From Lachnospiraceae bacterium (lineage in GTDB: Bacteria; Bacillota; Clostridia; Lachnospirales; Lachnospiraceae), in the NCBI GenBank assembly GCA_022793195.1, contig JAAWCJ010000038.1:62001-126000 (forward strand): a DNA stretch of 64,000 nt. The letters are read 5' to 3'. The notes beneath the pieces were generated by a model. The model searched no databases and had not been told where the DNA came from. It saw only the letters and a program-made list of their open reading frames with translations. Both the position numbers and the translations under genes were made by a program. Each line of letters begins with the position of its first letter. The first letter of the stretch is position 1. Shown here one piece after another: positions 1-8,686 of the stretch.

Positions 1-1028
1 TGGAGGGGACGGTCAATGCCCTGGCTCTCCATGATTTTGCTATTTTTAAGAGATGGTTTGATTGTGACCTGGCGTCCCTTGACGACCTTCTTGGAATCCA
101 TGTGTTTTCTTTTCTTGGAAAGTATGAAAGTACCGGAACCCACAGTACGGTCTTTAACCGCCGTATCCGGGATAATATCCAGGCCCTTTCGGAGGAGCTT
201 TCCAAAGCAGAGACAGAGAGCCAGTGGCATTTGATTATGACGGAATTTTACCGCCGGTTCGGTGTGGGGAAATTCGGCCTTCATAAAGCATTTCGCATTG
301 AACATAAGGAACGGCCCGTTATCGTGCCCATAAAAAACATTGAGCATGTATATCTGGACGACCTGGTAGGCTATGAGAGCCAGAAGAAAAAGCTTATAGA
401 AAATACGGAGGCCTTTGTGGAGGGGCGGGAAGCCAACAACTGCCTGTTGTTTGGGGACAGCGGCACGGGAAAATCTTCCAGTATTAAAGCGATCCTTCAT
501 AAATACTATGATCAGGGCCTTCGGATGATTGAGATATATAAACATCAATTTCAGGATTTGTCGGATGTCATTGGCCAGATCAAGAACAGGAATTATAAAT
601 TTATCATTTACATGGATGACTTGTCCTTTGAAGAATTTGAGGTGGATTATAAATACCTGAAGGCGATCATTGAAGGGGGGCTGGAGGTGAAGCCGGGGAA
701 CGTGCTGATTTATGCCACATCCAACAGGCGCCACCTGATTCGGGAGAACTTCAGCGACAAAGAGGAAGTGCGGGAGGATATGCATAGGTCCGATACGGTT
801 CAGGAGAAACTGTCCTTATCTTCCCGGTTTGGTGTCACCATTTATTTTGGAAGGCCGGAACCGAAGGAATTTAAACAAATCGTGGTAACTCTTGCAAAGC
901 GGGCCGGGATTGACATGGAGGAGGAGGAGCTGCTCCTTCTGGCCAATAAATGGGAGTTGTCCCACGGCGGTATTTCCGGGCGGACGGCGGTACAGTTTAT
1001 TACTTATTTAAAAGGCACAAGAAAATAG
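1..1028 (+). CDS. AAA+ ATPase of the DUF815 family, 5' end cut off by the window
   Basis: The frame is open from base 3, so the start lies upstream and about 341 residues are visible. The GTG at 102 is internal. A Walker A motif, GDSGTGKS, lies near bases 453-476, followed by a Walker B-like stretch (FIIYMDDLSFEE) near 600-640, a sensor-1-type segment (IYATSNRRHL) and an arginine-rich C-terminal lid. This order and spacing match the DUF815 family of single-domain AAA+ proteins. The family's role is not established, so only ATP-dependent remodelling can be suggested. It lies 57 bp upstream of the ppx-like gene on the same strand and may be co-transcribed with the polyphosphate genes. The family call is confident; the function is unknown. 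Confidence 0.85.
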   Translation, partial: EGTVNALALHDFAIFKRWFDCDLASLDDLLGIHVFSFLGKYESTGTHSTVFNRRIRDNIQALSEELSKAETESQWHLIMTEFYRRFGVGKFGLHKAFRIEHKERPVIVPIKNIEHVYLDDLVGYESQKKKLIENTEAFVEGREANNCLLFGDSGTGKSSSIKAILHKYYDQGLRMIEIYKHQFQDLSDVIGQIKNRNYKFIIYMDDLSFEEFEVDYKYLKAIIEGGLEVKPGNVLIYATSNRRHLIRENFSDKEEVREDMHRSDTVQEKLSLSSRFGVTIYFGRPEPKEFKQIVVTLAKRAGIDMEEEELLLLANKWELSHGGISGRTAVQFITYLKGTRK

Positions 1029-1085
1029 AAAGGCAGAAAGAAATAAAAGAGAAAATGAGAAGGAAGTAAGGCAGGGGGTGGAAGT

Positions 1086-2615
1086 ATGGCATCTGTTACG
1101 ACATTTGCGGCGATTGACGTGGGTTCTTATGAGTTGGAGCTGACCATTTACGAGATTTCACCGAAGAAGGGAATTGTCCAGCTGGAACGCCTGAGAAAGG
1201 TCATCGGCCTGGGACGGGATACTTACGGCCAGGGGATGATCAGCTATGACCGGGTGGATGAAATGTGCCGGCTTTTGCACAGATTCCAGGGAGTTATGGC
1301 GGAATACCAGGTGGAGAATTACCGGGCTTATGGGACCAGCGCCATCAGGGAGGCGGAAAACAGGGAGGTGGTGCTGGACCAGATCAAGGTGCGTACCGGC
1401 ATTGAGATTGACGTCTTAAGCAATTCGGAGCAGAGGTTTCTCTGTTATAAAGCCATTGCAGCCAAGGAAAATGAATTCAACAATATTATCCAGAAGGGTA
1501 CAGCCATTGTGGAAGTGGGATCCGGCAGTACACAGATTTCCCTGTTTGATAAAGATGCGCTGGTGACGACACAGAACTTAAAGCTGGGCGCCCTCAGGAT
1601 CCATGAGATTTTAGCCAGGATCGGCGGTATGGCGGAAGACCGTAAAAAGCTGGCCCAGGAGCTGATTGACAATGATATTGCCACCTTCAAAAAGTTGTTC
1701 CTGAAAGAGAGGAACGTGAAAAATATCATTGCCACCGGTGTATGCGCCATGTATCTGGGGAGGGGCGCCCATGCAGACAAGCAGCGGATAAGCGCTCAGG
1801 AGTTCATGGAATTTTATGAGGATCTGCGGAATATGGGCGAGGAGCAGATTGCCGATAAATATGATATTCCAGGGGAGTTTGTGTCTCTTGTGGTGCCTGG
1901 CGCCATGGTTTATAAACGGCTGATTGACGCCACGGAGGCAGAGATGGTGTGGCTGCCCGGGGTACGCCTGGGGGACGGAATCGTAGCAGAATTTGCGGAG
2001 CAGAAAAAATTAATCCACTTTGCCCATGATTTTTCCAAGGATATCCTGGTGGCGGCCAGGAACATTGCCAAGCGGTACATGAGCGATAAAGACCACGCGG
2101 CAATTTTGGAAAAAAATGTGCTGAATATTTTTGACGGCATGAAAAAATATCATGGCCTGGGAAAACGGGAGCGGCTGCTTTTACAGATCAGCGCCATCCT
2201 CCATGACTGCGGAAAATATATCAGCATGAAAACGCCGGGAGAGTGTGCCTATAATATTATCCTGTCCACGGAAATCATCGGGGTTTCCCACCGGGAGAGA
2301 GTCATCATTGCCAATGTGGTGAAGTACAATGCCATGGAGTTTGATTATAGGACTCAGGACGTGGATTTAAATAAAGCCATGCGGATTACCATTGCAAAAT
2401 TGACGGCTATTTTAAAAATTGGAAACGCCATGGACAGGAGCCAGAAACAGAAGTTTAAAGATGTGCGGGTTTCCGTAAAGGATTTGCAGATGTTTATCAC
2501 CACATCTTCGTCGGAGAGTATTCTTTTGGAGGAGACGATGTTTACCCACAGGGCAGATTTCTTTGAAGAGGTTTACGGGATTCGTCCGGTGTTAAAGAAA
2601 AAGAAGGGGGCGTGA
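1086..2615 (+). CDS. ppx: Ppx/GppA-family phosphatase with C-terminal HD domain
   Basis: The 509-residue protein has the two-lobed Ppx/GppA fold of the sugar kinase/actin superfamily (about residues 5-300) and an HD-type helical domain (about 320-490; HDCGKY near residue 377). Known relatives cleave inorganic polyphosphate or pppGpp in the cytosol. The phosphate loops are divergent: AAIDVGSYE in place of the usual DIGSNS type, and EVGSGSTQ in place of DIGGGSTE. Catalytic activity and substrate are therefore less certain than the fold. The ATG at 1086 follows a G-rich ribosome site. The stop overlaps the ppk1 start, which indicates translational coupling and supports a role in polyphosphate turnover. 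Confidence 0.85.
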   Translation: MASVTTFAAIDVGSYELELTIYEISPKKGIVQLERLRKVIGLGRDTYGQGMISYDRVDEMCRLLHRFQGVMAEYQVENYRAYGTSAIREAENREVVLDQIKVRTGIEIDVLSNSEQRFLCYKAIAAKENEFNNIIQKGTAIVEVGSGSTQISLFDKDALVTTQNLKLGALRIHEILARIGGMAEDRKKLAQELIDNDIATFKKLFLKERNVKNIIATGVCAMYLGRGAHADKQRISAQEFMEFYEDLRNMGEEQIADKYDIPGEFVSLVVPGAMVYKRLIDATEAEMVWLPGVRLGDGIVAEFAEQKKLIHFAHDFSKDILVAARNIAKRYMSDKDHAAILEKNVLNIFDGMKKYHGLGKRERLLLQISAILHDCGKYISMKTPGECAYNIILSTEIIGVSHRERVIIANVVKYNAMEFDYRTQDVDLNKAMRITIAKLTAILKIGNAMDRSQKQKFKDVRVSVKDLQMFITTSSSESILLEETMFTHRADFFEEVYGIRPVLKKKKGA

Positions 2616-4771
2616 CCATGGGAGTGGAGAAGGATTTCCAGAAATTTGAATATTTTCAGAATAGGGAGCTTTCCTGGCTTCAGTTCAACCACCGGGTTTT
2701 AAGTGAAGCGCGGGATAAGAATAATCTGCTGTTTGAGCGGCTTAAGTTTTTGGCCATTACAGCGTCCAACCTGGATGAGTTTGTGATGGTCCGGGTGGCC
2801 TCTTTAAAGGATATGGTCCACGCAGATTATACAGGGAGGGATATCGCCGGTATGACGGCGGAAGAACAGCTTGAGAAAATCGGACACGGTATGCATGGAT
2901 TGGTGGATGTCCAGTATTCCACCTGGAACCGTTCGCTCCTTCCGCTTTTAAAAAAGGAGAAAATTGAATTTATTTCTTGTCACGAGCAGCTGGACGATAG
3001 CCAGGGCGCTTTTGTGGATGAGTATTTTGAGACTTCCATATATCCGGTGGTGACTCCCATGGCTGTGGATTCATCCAGGCCCTTTCCTTTGATCCGGAAT
3101 AAGACCCTGAATATTGCCGCACTGTTAAAAAAGAAAAAAGGCGCTGAAAAAAAGGGGGAACTGGAATTTGCCACCGTTCAGGTGCCGGCGGTGCTTCCAA
3201 GAATCGTGGAGCTTCCAAAAGGAAAAGACGGGGAGCGTTTTGTGATTCTTCTGGAGGAGATCATTGAGCGGAACATGAGCCGGCTGTTTCTCAATTATGA
3301 AATCGTCTGCGCCCACCCTTACAGGATCATGAGAAATGCCGACCTTTCCATTGATGAAGAAGAGGCGGAAGATCTGCTGAAAGAAATCGAGCGGCAGTTA
3401 AAGAGGCGCCAGTGGGGAGAAGTGATCCGCCTGGAGGTGGAAGAGAGCATTGACAAGCGGCTTTTGAAAATCCTTAAGAAAGAGTTTGCCATCAAAGATG
3501 ATGTGATTTTCTTTATCAATGGCCCCTTGGACTTGACTTTCCTTATGAAAATTTACGGGACAGAAGGCTTTGACCATCTGAAACAGAAGCCCTGGAAACC
3601 TCAGATTGTTCCTGAATTTGCAAATGAGGAAGGCGTTTTTGCCAATATCCGGAAAGGGGATATTTTCCTGCACCACCCTTATGAGTCTTTTGATCCGGTG
3701 GTGGACTTTGTAAAACAGGCGGCAAGCGATCCGCAGGTACTTGCCATCAAACAGACTTTATACCGGGTCAGCGGCCATTCGCCCATTGTGGCGGCCCTTG
3801 CAAGGGCTGCGGAAAATGGGAAACAGGTGACAGTTTTGGTGGAACTGAAAGCGCGGTTTGATGAGGAGAATAATATCCTCTGGGCCAAACGGCTGGAGCA
3901 GGCGGGGTGCCATGTTATTTATGGGCTTCTTGGATTGAAAACCCACTGCAAGATCTGCCTGGTGGTCCGAAAGGAGGAAGACGGTATCCGCCGTTACGTC
4001 CATATGGCCACAGGCAATTATAACGATTCTACGGCGAAGCTCTATACGGATACGGGAATCATGACCTGCGACCGTGCCATCGGGGAGGATGCCAGCGCTG
4101 TATTTAATATGCTGTCCGGCTATTCGGAGCCTCTTTCCTGGAATAAGCTTTCCATGGCGCCTTTGTGGTTAAAGAACAGGTTTGTATCTTTGATTCGGCG
4201 GGAGGTCAAATGTGTGTCCCAGGGGTACGAAGGCAGGATCATTGCGAAAATGAATTCTCTCTGTGATCCGGTGATTATGGAGGAACTTTATAAAGCGTCA
4301 GCCGCCGGGGTGAAAATAGACCTGATTGTCCGTGGGATCTGCTGTTTAAAGACAGGGCTTCCCGGAGTCAGTGAGAATATTACAGTCCGTTCCATTGTGG
4401 GCGCTTTCCTGGAACATAGCAGGATTTTCTATTTTGGAAACGGTGGAAATTATGAGATTTACATGGGAAGCGCCGATTGGATGCCACGGAACCTGGATCG
4501 GCGGGTGGAGCTTTTATTCCCGGTGGAGGTGGAAGAGAACAAAGAGCAGGCGCTTCACATTCTGGAGACAGAGCTTGCCGATAATGTCCGGTCCCATATC
4601 CTTCAGACAGACGGCGCCTATGAAAAGCCGGATAAAAGGGGAAAGGTCCTGGTGGATTCGCAGGCAGTTTTTGCCCAAGAGGCCATCCAGGCAGCGCGGG
4701 ATATAAAAGAAAAGAAAGGACAGCTTGTATCGGGCCGGACTTTTATTCCCAGGGAACGGCCGGAAGAATAG
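2612..4771 (+). CDS. ppk1: polyphosphate kinase 1
   Basis: Ppk1 reversibly transfers the gamma phosphate of ATP to polyphosphate. The 719-residue length is typical of the family. The N-terminal helical domain is recognisable (NRELSWLQFNHRVL near residue 17; ASNLDEFVMVRVASL near 50). Two phospholipase-D-like halves follow, with the histidine motif LKTHCKICLV (about residue 445), MATGNYND, and AFLEHSR (about 595), which carry the residues used for autophosphorylation in the family. The start could be GTG 2612, overlapping the ppx stop by 4 bp, or ATG 2618 two codons later. The overlap couples polymer synthesis with the putative polyphosphatase. A hairpin repeat and a terminator follow. Confidence 0.95.
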   Translation: MTMGVEKDFQKFEYFQNRELSWLQFNHRVLSEARDKNNLLFERLKFLAITASNLDEFVMVRVASLKDMVHADYTGRDIAGMTAEEQLEKIGHGMHGLVDVQYSTWNRSLLPLLKKEKIEFISCHEQLDDSQGAFVDEYFETSIYPVVTPMAVDSSRPFPLIRNKTLNIAALLKKKKGAEKKGELEFATVQVPAVLPRIVELPKGKDGERFVILLEEIIERNMSRLFLNYEIVCAHPYRIMRNADLSIDEEEAEDLLKEIERQLKRRQWGEVIRLEVEESIDKRLLKILKKEFAIKDDVIFFINGPLDLTFLMKIYGTEGFDHLKQKPWKPQIVPEFANEEGVFANIRKGDIFLHHPYESFDPVVDFVKQAASDPQVLAIKQTLYRVSGHSPIVAALARAAENGKQVTVLVELKARFDEENNILWAKRLEQAGCHVIYGLLGLKTHCKICLVVRKEEDGIRRYVHMATGNYNDSTAKLYTDTGIMTCDRAIGEDASAVFNMLSGYSEPLSWNKLSMAPLWLKNRFVSLIRREVKCVSQGYEGRIIAKMNSLCDPVIMEELYKASAAGVKIDLIVRGICCLKTGLPGVSENITVRSIVGAFLEHSRIFYFGNGGNYEIYMGSADWMPRNLDRRVELLFPVEVEENKEQALHILETELADNVRSHILQTDGAYEKPDKRGKVLVDSQAVFAQEAIQAARDIKEKKGQLVSGRTFIPRERPEE

Positions 4772-4780
4772 AAAAGAAAG

Positions 4781-4878
4781 GGATTGTTGCGAAAAATATT
4801 TTGATGTTTACATTTACCCGGCGCCCCTGCCAGTTTCTTTGTTTACCTGACAGACATAGAAACTGGCAGGGGCGCCGG
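4781..4878 (+). repeat. dispersed hairpin repeat, copy 1 (conserved end plus variable stem)
   Basis: A conserved left end (TGTTGCGAAA ... ATTTACCCGGCG, 4786-4824) leads into a perfect 21-bp inverted repeat, arms 4818-4838 and 4858-4878, with a 19-nt loop. The reverse complement of 9166-9232 carries the same end sequence next to a different stem. The hairpin lies just after ppk1 and would also act on transcription there. Confidence 0.75.
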
Positions 4879-4892
4879 CTATGTATAAATTC

Positions 4893-4916
4893 AGCTGTTT
4901 TATAACAGCTTTTTTT
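4893..4916 (+). terminator. intrinsic terminator after ppk1
   Basis: AGCTGTT and AACAGCT form a 7-bp stem with a TTAT loop, directly followed by a run of T. It closes the ppx-ppk1 unit before the symporter promoter. The rest of the 319-bp gap (4772-5090) holds hairpin repeat copy 1, an AT-rich stretch and that promoter. Confidence 0.75.
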
Positions 4917-5017
4917 AAATTGCAGTTATATTTTGGGGGAAGTTGGTAATGCAATGTAAAAAATAAACAATAAAGTGATTTTATCAAATAAAAAATTGGT
5001 CAATTTGCAAAATAAGC

Positions 5018-5046
5018 TTGCATAAGTACAAAAAGTTTTGTAGAAT
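5018..5046 (+). promoter_or_regulatory. sigma-A promoter of the symporter gene
   Basis: TTGCAT, a 17-bp spacer, then TAGAAT. It lies 44 bp upstream of the start codon in AT-rich DNA, with a GGGAG ribosome site before ATG 5091. Confidence 0.7.
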
Positions 5047-5090
5047 ATTAACATACAATATATTATAAAAAATGGAAAGGGAGTAAAAGT

Positions 5091-6323
5091 ATGGAAAAAA
5101 AGAAAAGAATTGCATTACCAGTCCAGATTTTTATCGGCCTGGCGCTTGGTATCATCGCAGGTTTGTGTTTTATGGGGACGCCGGAGATTGCGGTAAATTA
5201 TATTAAGCCCTTTGGTACGATTTTCCTGAACCTGATCAAATTTATTGTAGTGCCGATTGTATTTTTCTCCATTATTTCTGGTGTTATTTCCATGAAAGAT
5301 ATCCGCAAGGTGGGGAGTATCGGAGTAAAAACAGTTGTATACTATCTGTGTACGACAGCTTTTGCCATCATTATTGGTCTTATATTTGCCAATATCTTTA
5401 AAAATGCATTTCCGGTATTGGAAGTTTCCGGCCTGGAATACGAGGCTGCTGAAGCTCCCAGTATTATGGACACCATAGTTGCAATTTTCCCCAGCAACAT
5501 TATCGCGCCCTTTGCAAGCGCCACCATGCTGCAGGTGATTGTAGCTTCCCTCTTTTTCGGGTTTGGCATTATCCTGGCAGGAGACAAGGGAAAAGCCTTT
5601 GGCGATTTCATGGAGAGCGCCAACGAGGTTTCCATGAAGATTATGGCTTTTATTATTGCTTTAAGCCCCATCGGTGTTTTCTGCCTGATTACTCCTGTGG
5701 TTGCAGAAAATGGACCGAAAATTCTGGGGAGCCTGGCCATTGTATTGCTTGTGGCCTATCTTTGCTACGTTCTCCATGCAGTGGTGGTTTATTCCTCCAC
5801 CGTTAAACTCATGGGCGGAGTAAGCCCCTTTAAGTTTTTTAAAGGTATGTTCCCGGCCATGATGATGGCCTTCTCCAGTTCTTCTTCCGTGGGTGCGTTA
5901 CCTTTGAACATTGAGTGCTCTGAAAAGCTGGGGGCTAAAAAAGATATAGCCGCCTTTACCCTGCCTCTTGGCGCCACCATCAATATGGATGGGACTGCCA
6001 TCTATCAGGGCGTATGTGCGATCTTTATTGCTTCCTGTTTCGGGATTTCGTTGACGCTGCCCCAGCAGCTGACCATTATTTTAACAGCTACACTGGCTTC
6101 TGTGGGAACGGCGGGAGTTCCTGGCGCAGGCATGATTATGCTGGCCATGGTGCTTCAAAGCGTTGGTTTGCCAGTGGAAGGAATTGCTTTGGTGGCTGGT
6201 GTGGACCGTATTTTTGATATGGGACGTACAACTGTCAACATTACTGGTGATGCTGCCTGTGCGATTATTGTAAGTAAACTGGAAGAGAAAAAAGAAGCAA
6301 GGAAGGCCGGCAGAGCGGGCTGA
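5091..6323 (+). CDS. dicarboxylate/amino acid:cation symporter (DAACS family)
   Basis: The 410-residue integral membrane protein belongs to the glutamate/aspartate/dicarboxylate symporter family, which couples uptake to Na+ or H+. Diagnostic motifs are present: the serine-rich re-entrant loop FSSSSSVGALPL near residue 263, the cation-binding motif NMDGT near 300, GVPGAG near 345, and the substrate-site region DRIFDMGRTTVNITGD near 372-387. About eight membrane segments plus two hairpin loops fit the length. The ATG follows a GGGAG ribosome site. The gene has its own promoter and is followed by a terminator, so it is probably monocistronic. The substrate (glutamate, aspartate, serine/threonine or C4-dicarboxylate) cannot be fixed from sequence alone. 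Confidence 0.92.
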   Translation: MEKKKRIALPVQIFIGLALGIIAGLCFMGTPEIAVNYIKPFGTIFLNLIKFIVVPIVFFSIISGVISMKDIRKVGSIGVKTVVYYLCTTAFAIIIGLIFANIFKNAFPVLEVSGLEYEAAEAPSIMDTIVAIFPSNIIAPFASATMLQVIVASLFFGFGIILAGDKGKAFGDFMESANEVSMKIMAFIIALSPIGVFCLITPVVAENGPKILGSLAIVLLVAYLCYVLHAVVVYSSTVKLMGGVSPFKFFKGMFPAMMMAFSSSSSVGALPLNIECSEKLGAKKDIAAFTLPLGATINMDGTAIYQGVCAIFIASCFGISLTLPQQLTIILTATLASVGTAGVPGAGMIMLAMVLQSVGLPVEGIALVAGVDRIFDMGRTTVNITGDAACAIIVSKLEEKKEARKAGRAG

Positions 6324-6380
6324 GGAAGTTAAAAACGGCAGGAAATATAACAACTGCCTAAGATTCGCCTTAATAAATCA

Positions 6381-6437
6381 GGGGACTGTTGCAAAATATC
6401 AGGATAGTTTATATTTTGCAACGGCCCCTCTTTTTAC
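6381..6437 (+). terminator. long-stem terminator after the symporter, made from short copies of the TGTTGCAAAATAT repeat
   Basis: GGGGACTGTTGCAAAATAT pairs with ATATTTTGCAACGGCCCC across an 11-nt loop and is followed by TCTTTTT. The arms match the conserved end of the hairpin repeats at 4781 and 9101, and the half copy at 10821. Confidence 0.75.
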
Positions 6438-6682
6438 TTTATAGGAAATTGTGTGCTATAAAGTAAAAAACCCTCCGGGGGAAGCGCAGTTCGCGGAAAG
6501 GGAATTAGCCTTTCAGGCCCGCTCACGCGCGGCGATTGCGCTTTGCGCAATCTTTGTTCCTTTATAGGAAATTGCGTCCTATAAAGTAAAAAACGCTCCG
6601 CGAGGCTCGCACTGCGGCGGAGGGGGATTATATCGCTGAAGCGACCCGCCGCAGGCGGAGAATCCTGCAAGCAGGATTCTTT
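6431..6682 (+). repeat. mosaic hairpin repeat block, copy 1 (modules A-B-A-C-D)
   Basis: This fills most of the 485-bp gap between the symporter and the next gene. Module A is a hairpin around TATAGGAAATT (arms 6431-6444/6456-6470; second copy 6561-6569/6577-6585). Module B (6472-6555) begins CCTCCGGGGGAAGCGCAG and ends with GATTGCGC-TTT-GCGCAATC plus T residues. Module C (6594-6647) is GC-rich. Module D (6648-6682) ends in GAATCCTGC-AA-GCAGGATTC plus T residues. Modules B, D and A recur at 36811-36976 in another order. B and D each look like an intrinsic terminator. No credible ORF runs through it. Confidence 0.8.
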
Positions 6683-6721
6683 GTTCTGGGTTTTTTCACA
6701 GTTCCCCGAGAGACAAAAAGC

Positions 6722-6750
6722 GTGACAAGCCCCCTTTTTTGTAGTATAAT
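6722..6750 (+). promoter_or_regulatory. sigma-A promoter upstream of the 6809 gene
   Basis: GTGACA, 17 bp, TATAAT. It starts just after the mosaic repeat block and 59 bp before ATG 6809. Confidence 0.72.
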
Positions 6751-6808
6751 AAAACCGTTTTGGCAGTTCCGTTTTAGGCGCAAAAATGAAAAATGTGAGG
6801 TGGGAATT

Positions 6809-7474
6809 ATGAGGTATCATCGTCTTCGGTTTGATGTCTGGCTCTGCCTGGCTCTTAGTGTTTTAGTCAGCTTTGTCCCGGTTAAGATTGCGGAGAGAAT
6901 GTTGCCAAAGGCTTATGAGGCTTATGAGGAAGAGCACACGGTGGCCGATGGGGAAATCGGCGGCGCGGCGGGGGAATCCCTTTACCGGGCTGAAAATGTT
7001 AAAGATCTTTTATCCCATGAAACATTTACGGTGGTGTCTCCCGGGATTGAGTATCGTAACCGTGGAGGCGGGTATTATGGAAGCTATTATATGCAGGCCC
7101 TGACGCTTCCATCAGGAGAGCTTGTGGCTGCCTGTATCAATGGTGATTCTGTACAGACGACAGGAAAGGATATGTACAGCGGAGATTCGATTTTGCCGGT
7201 GGGGCGCGTGGTTTATGAAGACCTGACGGAAAATGAGACCTTCTTACAGCAAATTGAGTACAAGGAAAAACTGAGCCGTACAGATTTTTATGTGGATATG
7301 CTGGGGGAGGGGGGAAGACTCAGTGAGGAAGATTATACGGAGCTTCCCAAGAATTTGATTCAGATCGGCACGGTGGTTGTGTGTTTCCCTCTTTTCCATA
7401 TGCTTGGTTCCAAGATTGGGATTTTTCCGCGCTTTTTCGTAGGCAAGAAAAAGAAAGCTTCGGAGTGGGAATAG
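6809..7474 (+). CDS. unrecognised membrane-anchored protein
   Basis: ATG 6809 is preceded by GAGGTGG with good spacing, so the in-frame extension back to 6722 is not used; it would cover the promoter. The 222-residue product has a hydrophobic segment at about residues 11-27, a region of about 150 residues rich in Tyr, Gly and acidic residues (NRGGGYYGSYYMQALTLPSGE), and a second hydrophobic segment at about 183-203 before a basic tail (KKKK). This suggests an extracytoplasmic domain held by two membrane helices. No family is recognised. It is the first of three small genes of unknown role on this strand. Confidence 0.7.
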   Translation: MRYHRLRFDVWLCLALSVLVSFVPVKIAERMLPKAYEAYEEEHTVADGEIGGAAGESLYRAENVKDLLSHETFTVVSPGIEYRNRGGGYYGSYYMQALTLPSGELVAACINGDSVQTTGKDMYSGDSILPVGRVVYEDLTENETFLQQIEYKEKLSRTDFYVDMLGEGGRLSEEDYTELPKNLIQIGTVVVCFPLFHMLGSKIGIFPRFFVGKKKKASEWE

Positions 7475-7581
7475 GGCAGGGTTCCATTGAAAGATAAAAG
7501 TAGATTGTCCATTGGCAAGTGTAAATGCGTTTTTGTAGATGGACAGTAAACGGAAAAGAATGAAAAAGGAGAATTGGGAAA

Positions 7582-8166
7582 ATGGAGACAAAAAAAGTAA
7601 AGAAGATCCATGCAGGGTATTTGCTGGCTTACATATTTGTTCCTGCATTGGTGACAGCCTGTTGTTTTTTGCTTAGTTATCTTTTTTTTCAGACGGGAAA
7701 TATGGCGGTGGCCCTTTTGATGGGTCCCTCTGTGCTGTCTGTGATATGGTGGGTTGCGGGAGGAAGAGCCATTTATAAAATAAAGAAAAAGAGGCTGGCC
7801 AGGACTTTGGATGGAAGCGGTTTTATCCGCAGCCATACTTTTTACAGTGACGGCTGCATGATTGTGGTGGATGCAGTCCACGGTTCCATTGCCCTTTTAT
7901 TTTTCTGGAACCCTTTCCAGAGTTATGTGCTGCCGGCGGGCCGTATTGAAAAGCTGTGGGTAGACGACGGACGTGGTGGAAAAGGGTTTATGGAAGGAAG
8001 CAGCCGGGTAAGCTTTCTTTTGGTTGTGGATGGGGTGAAAATCCGCGTCAATACCTTTACTTCCAATAAGCGGTGGAGAATGGACAGTGATTATATCCTC
8101 ACTGGAATTTCCAAAGCGGATATGATGGTAAATGTGCTGAAAGATGCAAAGGCAAAGGGGAACTGA
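7582..8166 (+). CDS. unrecognised protein with two N-terminal membrane helices
   Basis: The 194-residue product has hydrophobic helices at about residues 13-35 and 42-63, a basic linker (KIKKKR), then a soluble domain rich in predicted strands (SFLLVVDGVKIRVNTF). The layout resembles small membrane proteins with a PH-like C-terminal domain, but this is only a pattern judgement. An AAAGGAG ribosome site precedes the ATG. The stop is two bases before the next start, so the two are probably translated together. The 107-bp gap upstream holds only a weak inverted repeat (TGTCCAT/ATGGACA). Confidence 0.7.
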   Translation: METKKVKKIHAGYLLAYIFVPALVTACCFLLSYLFFQTGNMAVALLMGPSVLSVIWWVAGGRAIYKIKKKRLARTLDGSGFIRSHTFYSDGCMIVVDAVHGSIALLFFWNPFQSYVLPAGRIEKLWVDDGRGGKGFMEGSSRVSFLLVVDGVKIRVNTFTSNKRWRMDSDYILTGISKADMMVNVLKDAKAKGN

Positions 8167-8168
8167 CC

Positions 8169-8513
8169 ATGGGGATCCTTAAGAAAATGCGGGCGGCATT
8201 TCATGATGACTGGTGCAGAGAGTGCCAGAATGTCATGGAAGAAACAGGACGTAAGCTTTATATGCTGCCAATGACAGTGGGGCATTATCAATCCCACAGG
8301 GAAGCGGATTATTATAAGAAAAACCTGCGTCCAGTATCCAAGAAAGCGGAAATTCCCGCTGGAGTTTATGCCTGCGGTATCCTCTGTTACCGCTGTCCGG
8401 AATGTGGCCATCGGATGACCAAGCTGTCCATATTCCTTCCAGTGCGGGAACAGGAAAAAACAGAGGATACGATTTGTTTTGACCAGGGTGAAATGGATAA
8501 TTTTATCTGGTGA
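8169..8513 (+). CDS. small cysteine-containing protein of unknown function
   Basis: The 114-residue soluble protein has two CxxC pairs, WCREC (about residues 16-20) and YRCPEC (about 75-80), which could bind one zinc ion. It starts two bases after the preceding stop, so it is the last gene of a probable three-gene unit. No family is recognised. The following 173 bp (8514-8686) hold TGTACA and TGTCA/TGACA short repeats but no promoter with acceptable spacing. Confidence 0.65.
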   Translation: MGILKKMRAAFHDDWCRECQNVMEETGRKLYMLPMTVGHYQSHREADYYKKNLRPVSKKAEIPAGVYACGILCYRCPECGHRMTKLSIFLPVREQEKTEDTICFDQGEMDNFIW

Positions 8514-8686
8514 AAGATACATCCTTGCATTTTCTGTTTTTTTCTGCTACAGTGATGACAGCGCCGTCGGTTGACAATGTACAGAAATGTACACGGGGCG
8601 GAACGCAGTCCGGGGAGAACCCTTATCGACAGTATATGAGCTTGTCAACTGACAGTAACAGCATAAAAAAGAGAGGATTTATAGTT

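Noticed and set aside
6434-6820. Minus-strand ORF of 128 codons over the repeat block
   Set aside because: It runs through hairpin modules and the promoter of the plus-strand gene, its translation is a low-quality mix, and no ribosome site is seen.
7506-7545. Inverted repeat TGTCCAT/ATGGACA between two unknown genes
   Set aside because: The stem is only 7 bp with a 26-nt loop and no T run.
8571-8600. TTGACA at 8571 as a promoter for the DUF1292 gene
   Set aside because: No -10 box occurs at 16-18 bp; the region reads CGGGGC there.
8510-8686. N-terminal extension of the DUF1292 gene
   Set aside because: The extension overlaps the previous stop, has no ribosome site and is not conserved-looking; ATG 8687 has GAGAGGA upstream.
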